From assembly GCA_021821565.1 (NCBI GenBank), contig JAKACI010000067.1, positions 1 through 7,704 on the forward strand: a stretch of 7,704 bases of DNA, written 5' to 3'. The translations under genes were made by a program, and so were the position numbers. Positions 5,021 to 7,704 of the stretch are shown piece by piece. Each line of letters starts with the position of its first letter. Position 1 is the stretch's first letter. Below the pieces are notes generated by a model. It was given only the letters and a program-made list of their open reading frames with translations, was not told where the DNA came from and did no database searches. This stretch comes from a bacterium. Lineage in GTDB: Bacteria > SZUA-79 > Acidulodesulfobacterales > Acidulodesulfobacteraceae.

Positions 5021-6595
5021 TTGAAAAAATCATTAAAAAAATCATTAAACCTTTTACAGCTTACTTTTGCTTCTACTGGTGCTATAATCGGTTCAGGCTG
5101 GCTGCTCGGGATATATTTTAGCGCAAAATACGCAGGTCCTTCATCTATTATTTCCTGGATAGCGGGCGGTTTTGCCGTAATGCTTATAGCGCTTGTTTAC
5201 AGCGAATTAGGAAGTATGCTGCCATTATCAGGCGGTATTGCCCGATATCCCAAATATACTCACGGCGCTCTTTTAGGTTTTATTTCAAGCTGGATACTGA
5301 TAATATCGGGGGCAGCCGTTAGTTCAATAGAAGCGGAGGCTTCAGTCCAATATCTAAACTATTATATTCCCGGACTTTATATAAATTCTTCACTTACGCC
5401 TTCAGGCTTATTAATAACATTTTTTATACTTCTGTTATTTTTTATTATTAATATATTCGGAGTAAAAATTTTTGCGAAAACTAATACGTTTTTAACTTGG
5501 TTTAAATTAGCCATACCTGTAATTGTCGCATCGGTTTTAATTTATGCCGCCTTTAAAAATAATAATATTTCATCTCTGAATCATTACAGTTTTATGCCTT
5601 ACGGATTTGGCGGAATGATGAAAAGCATATCTTTAGGAGGCGTTATGTTCTCTTTTTTAGGATTTAGACAGGCAATAGAACTTGCAGGCGAATCTAAAAA
5701 CCCCGGCAGAGACGTCCCATTAGCTACTATAATGTCGGTGATTATCGGGATAATTATTTATGGAGCGCTTTCTGTAAGTTTTATTTTAGCGGTTCCTTTA
5801 GTAAAATCAAATAACTGGCTTGCCTTAAATTATTCTTCTCCTTTTATAAGCTTATCTCAAAATTATAACCTGATTTTTCTGACGGTGCTTATAATTATCG
5901 GCGCTATTATTTCTCCGTTTGGAACGGGGTTAACATATATGGGTACTACTTCAAGAGTCGGCTACGCTATGTCAAAAATGAATTTTTTGCCGCGTAAACT
6001 TTCGCAATTCAACAAATACGGTATTGCATATATCTCGCTTATTTTCATATTTTGTCTTTCCGCCATATACCTGATGCCTTTTCCAAGCTGGCAATCGTTA
6101 GTGGGAATAATAACGTCAAGTATTGTATTTACTTATATACTTGGTCCTGTAAGTCTGATGTCTTTCAGAAAGCTGACTCCGAACCTTAAAAGACCGTTTT
6201 ATCTCCCTTTAGCCGCTATAATATCTCCAATCGCTTTTATTATCGGTTCGTTAATAATTTACTGGTCAGGTTTCGGAGTTTTATGGAAACTTTTTATCGG
6301 TATAGCGGCAGGATGTATTATATTTATAATAAAAGATTATAAGAAAAAAAATTTTAAGAGAAATTTTCTGCCCGGATTATGGTTTTTATTTTATATAATT
6401 ACGATAATAATTTTATCGTATTTAGGAAGCAAAAATTTTGGCGGGATAAATTTACTCATATTTCCGTATGACATAATAGCGGTTATTATAGCTTCTTTAA
6501 TCTATTATGCTATATCTATACAAACATTTATTAAAACAGATGAAATTAAAATGATTTTGGAAGAACAGTTTATAAGTGAAGAATTTGACGAATAA
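5021..6595 (+). CDS. APC-superfamily amino-acid permease
   Basis: Integral inner-membrane transporter of 524 residues, mostly hydrophobic with about 12 membrane segments, expected to import an amino acid by proton or cation coupling. TM1 contains the broken-helix substrate motif GAIIGSGWLLG (20-30). ELGSMLPLSGGIARYPKYTHG (62-82) is the TM2-TM3 signature of the family. SFLGFRQAIELAGESKNPGRDVPLA (211-235) is the conserved TM6-TM7 segment. Length and the GSGW motif recall aspartate:proton symporters of the YveA kind, but specificity cannot be read from sequence. Translation is taken from a TTG: an in-frame TAA ends at 5011 and the next Met lies beyond TM1. No Shine-Dalgarno precedes the TTG. TATAAA at 5007-5012 might be a -10 box, which would make the message leaderless; this is weak. 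The first codons contain a perfect 12-bp tandem repeat (5024-5035, 5036-5047) encoding KKSL twice. A good hairpin terminator follows the stop. Confidence 0.85.
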   Translation: MKKSLKKSLNLLQLTFASTGAIIGSGWLLGIYFSAKYAGPSSIISWIAGGFAVMLIALVYSELGSMLPLSGGIARYPKYTHGALLGFISSWILIISGAAVSSIEAEASVQYLNYYIPGLYINSSLTPSGLLITFFILLLFFIINIFGVKIFAKTNTFLTWFKLAIPVIVASVLIYAAFKNNNISSLNHYSFMPYGFGGMMKSISLGGVMFSFLGFRQAIELAGESKNPGRDVPLATIMSVIIGIIIYGALSVSFILAVPLVKSNNWLALNYSSPFISLSQNYNLIFLTVLIIIGAIISPFGTGLTYMGTTSRVGYAMSKMNFLPRKLSQFNKYGIAYISLIFIFCLSAIYLMPFPSWQSLVGIITSSIVFTYILGPVSLMSFRKLTPNLKRPFYLPLAAIISPIAFIIGSLIIYWSGFGVLWKLFIGIAAGCIIFIIKDYKKKNFKRNFLPGLWFLFYIITIIILSYLGSKNFGGINLLIFPYDIIAVIIASLIYYAISIQTFIKTDEIKMILEEQFISEEFDE

Positions 6596-6601
6596 TATTA
6601 T

Positions 6602-6637
6602 ATAGGTAAACTAAAATTGTTTTACCTATTATTTTTT
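6602..6637 (+). terminator. Intrinsic terminator of the permease gene, shared between convergent genes
   Basis: A perfect 9-bp stem, ataggtaaa (6602-6610) with tttacctat (6621-6629), encloses a 10-base loop and is followed by a T-run (6632-6637). It begins seven bases after the permease stop, and its T-run includes the first bases of the MFS stop codon. On the plus strand it is a good terminator. On the minus strand the hairpin also forms but is followed by only scattered T, so it would be weaker there. Confidence 0.8.
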
Positions 6638-7704
6638 AATTATTTTTTAATTTTTTAAGAGATAGCCTGCTTATCATAATATATAGGACAACGGAACATA
6701 CGACTAAAATAACGGGAATAATTCCAAAATAATTTTTAAATAAAAATCCTGCAAGAACCCCTCCTGCAAAACTTCCGGAAAATTGAAAAGTATTATATAT
6801 GCCCATTGATGTTCCGACAAAAGAAGGATCTGACACCGAAGAAACTAAAGACGGCATTATAGGTTCTGTAATTGAAAATCCCGTGAAAAATAAAATGCCT
6901 CCTATTATTATAATGGGCAGCGCATACGTTTCACTATTAGAAAACATAAATAATGCCGAAATTCCCATCAACAGGTAGCTTAATTTCAGTAAATGAGTTT
7001 CATATCCCTTGTCGGCTTTTTTTGAAGCTTTCATCATTGCAAATAAAGAAAATACGACCATAGGTATCAGCACCTTATAGTAATCTGCCGTTCCCAACCG
7101 CAATTTGACTATCATCGGAAGCGTAAAAAAGAAAACCGTCATAAAAAAAGATAATATAAAGCCCTGGAAAGAGAGATTGGCAATTATTTTATTTTTAAAT
7201 ATATTGATAAATCTGCTAAAAGACATCTCTACTTCTTCAAGGATTTTTTTATTTTCAGGCTCTTCAACAAATAAATAAATAAAAATTGCAGACAATATTC
7301 CAAGCGTACCTGAAAAATAAAATAAAAATGGATATCCGAAATATAACGAAAGAAGCGGACCGAGAACTATGCCCACTACAAAACTCAAACCGATAGGGAT
7401 TCCAAGATATGCAAGAGCCGTAGCCCTCTGGTTTTCAGAAACTGTATCGGAAACAAGGGCGAAAGCAACGGAGCTTTCAGCCGCAACCCCCTGTAAAAAT
7501 CTTAATAAAATCAATTCCAAAATATTGGAAGAGAAACCTATTAAAATAGTAAAAATGCCAAAAAGCAGCATTCCTGCAAAAAGTATGTTTTTTCTGCCGT
7601 ATTTATCCGATAAATATCCGAAAGGTATCTGAAATATTGCTCTTGATAGACCGTATATTCCAAAGGCGAGGCCTATAAGCAAATAACTATTTGTAAATTG
7701 GCGG
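6636..7704 (-). CDS. YajR-like MFS transporter, N-terminus beyond the right edge
   Basis: Major facilitator superfamily transporter in the inner membrane. The frame is still open at the window edge: residues RQFTNSY precede LLIGLAFGIYG. A TTG at 7682 is therefore only an internal leucine, and the true start with TM1 lies outside. LIGLAFGIYGLSRAIFQIPF is TM2, followed by motif A GYLSDKYGRK in the TM2-TM3 loop. FLQGVAAESSVAFALVSD (TM4) and a proline/glycine-rich TM5 (GIVLGP, the drug-antiporter-type motif C) follow. A charged central loop (EEPENKKILEEVE) separates the two six-helix halves, and the protein ends soon after TM12 in LKKLKNN. The N-terminal half closely resembles E. coli YajR in wording, but the C-terminal YAM domain of YajR is absent. 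The substrate is unknown; efflux of small molecules is typical of relatives. It converges on the permease gene through the shared terminator. Confidence 0.85.
   Translation of the reverse strand, partial: RQFTNSYLLIGLAFGIYGLSRAIFQIPFGYLSDKYGRKNILFAGMLLFGIFTILIGFSSNILELILLRFLQGVAAESSVAFALVSDTVSENQRATALAYLGIPIGLSFVVGIVLGPLLSLYFGYPFLFYFSGTLGILSAIFIYLFVEEPENKKILEEVEMSFSRFINIFKNKIIANLSFQGFILSFFMTVFFFTLPMIVKLRLGTADYYKVLIPMVVFSLFAMMKASKKADKGYETHLLKLSYLLMGISALFMFSNSETYALPIIIIGGILFFTGFSITEPIMPSLVSSVSDPSFVGTSMGIYNTFQFSGSFAGGVLAGFLFKNYFGIIPVILVVCSVVLYIMISRLSLKKLKNN

Noticed and set aside
7369..7632. Open frame of 87 codons on the plus strand
   Set aside because: It is antisense to the MFS transporter gene, which carries clear family motifs there.
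7680..7682. TTG as the start of the MFS gene
   Set aside because: The frame continues open to the window edge and starting here would remove TM1, so the gene is cut by the edge rather than starting here.

Overview
The window is strongly AT-rich, with intergenic stretches that are almost pure A/T. It carries eight protein-coding genes, two of them cut by the window edges, and no rRNA, tRNA, CRISPR array or insertion sequence that I can see. Gene content suggests an anaerobic or microaerophilic bacterium with sulfur and iron-sulfur chemistry. Four proteins in a row are expected Fe-S proteins: NadA, a cysteine-motif TrpRS, a 2-hydroxyacyl-CoA dehydratase-like protein and its activator-like ATPase. 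They sit near a DsrE-like protein and a thioredoxin reductase. An AT-rich deltaproteobacterial (Desulfobacterota-type) sulfur-cycling lineage would fit, but this is an inference from style and content; no phylogenetic marker was compared.

Layout. Positions 1-184 (minus) hold the start of nadA (quinolinate synthase), transcribed divergently from trpS (387-1448, plus). The intergenic region has a good sigma70-type promoter for trpS that would give an almost leaderless message. A DsrE-like small protein follows trpS after 14 bases with a strong ribosome binding site, so trpS-dsrE looks like an operon. Three minus-strand genes come next, in transcription order: trxB (3888-4802), an HgdB/BcrC-like protein (2700-3611) and a BadF/HgdC-like ATPase (1890-2549). 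The last converges on dsrE. The right third has an APC-family amino-acid permease (5021-6595, plus), divergent from trxB. It converges, through a shared hairpin terminator, on a YajR-like MFS transporter (minus) that runs off the right edge.

How the genes may work together. The most interesting unit is the HgdB-like/BadF-like pair. In known systems the small ATPase uses ATP hydrolysis to push one low-potential electron from its dimer-bridging [4Fe-4S] cluster into the Fe-S cluster of the partner (2-hydroxyacyl-CoA dehydratases, benzoyl-CoA reductase, double-cubane cluster proteins). Here both proteins are unusually short, and there is no second dehydratase subunit, CoA-transferase or acyl-CoA gene nearby. 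The pair may therefore be a minimal ATP-driven electron-transfer system with an unassigned substrate. Other points worth a look are the TrpRS four-cysteine motif, a hairpin inside the N-terminal extension of trpS, and a CxxC at the very C-terminus of the thioredoxin reductase.
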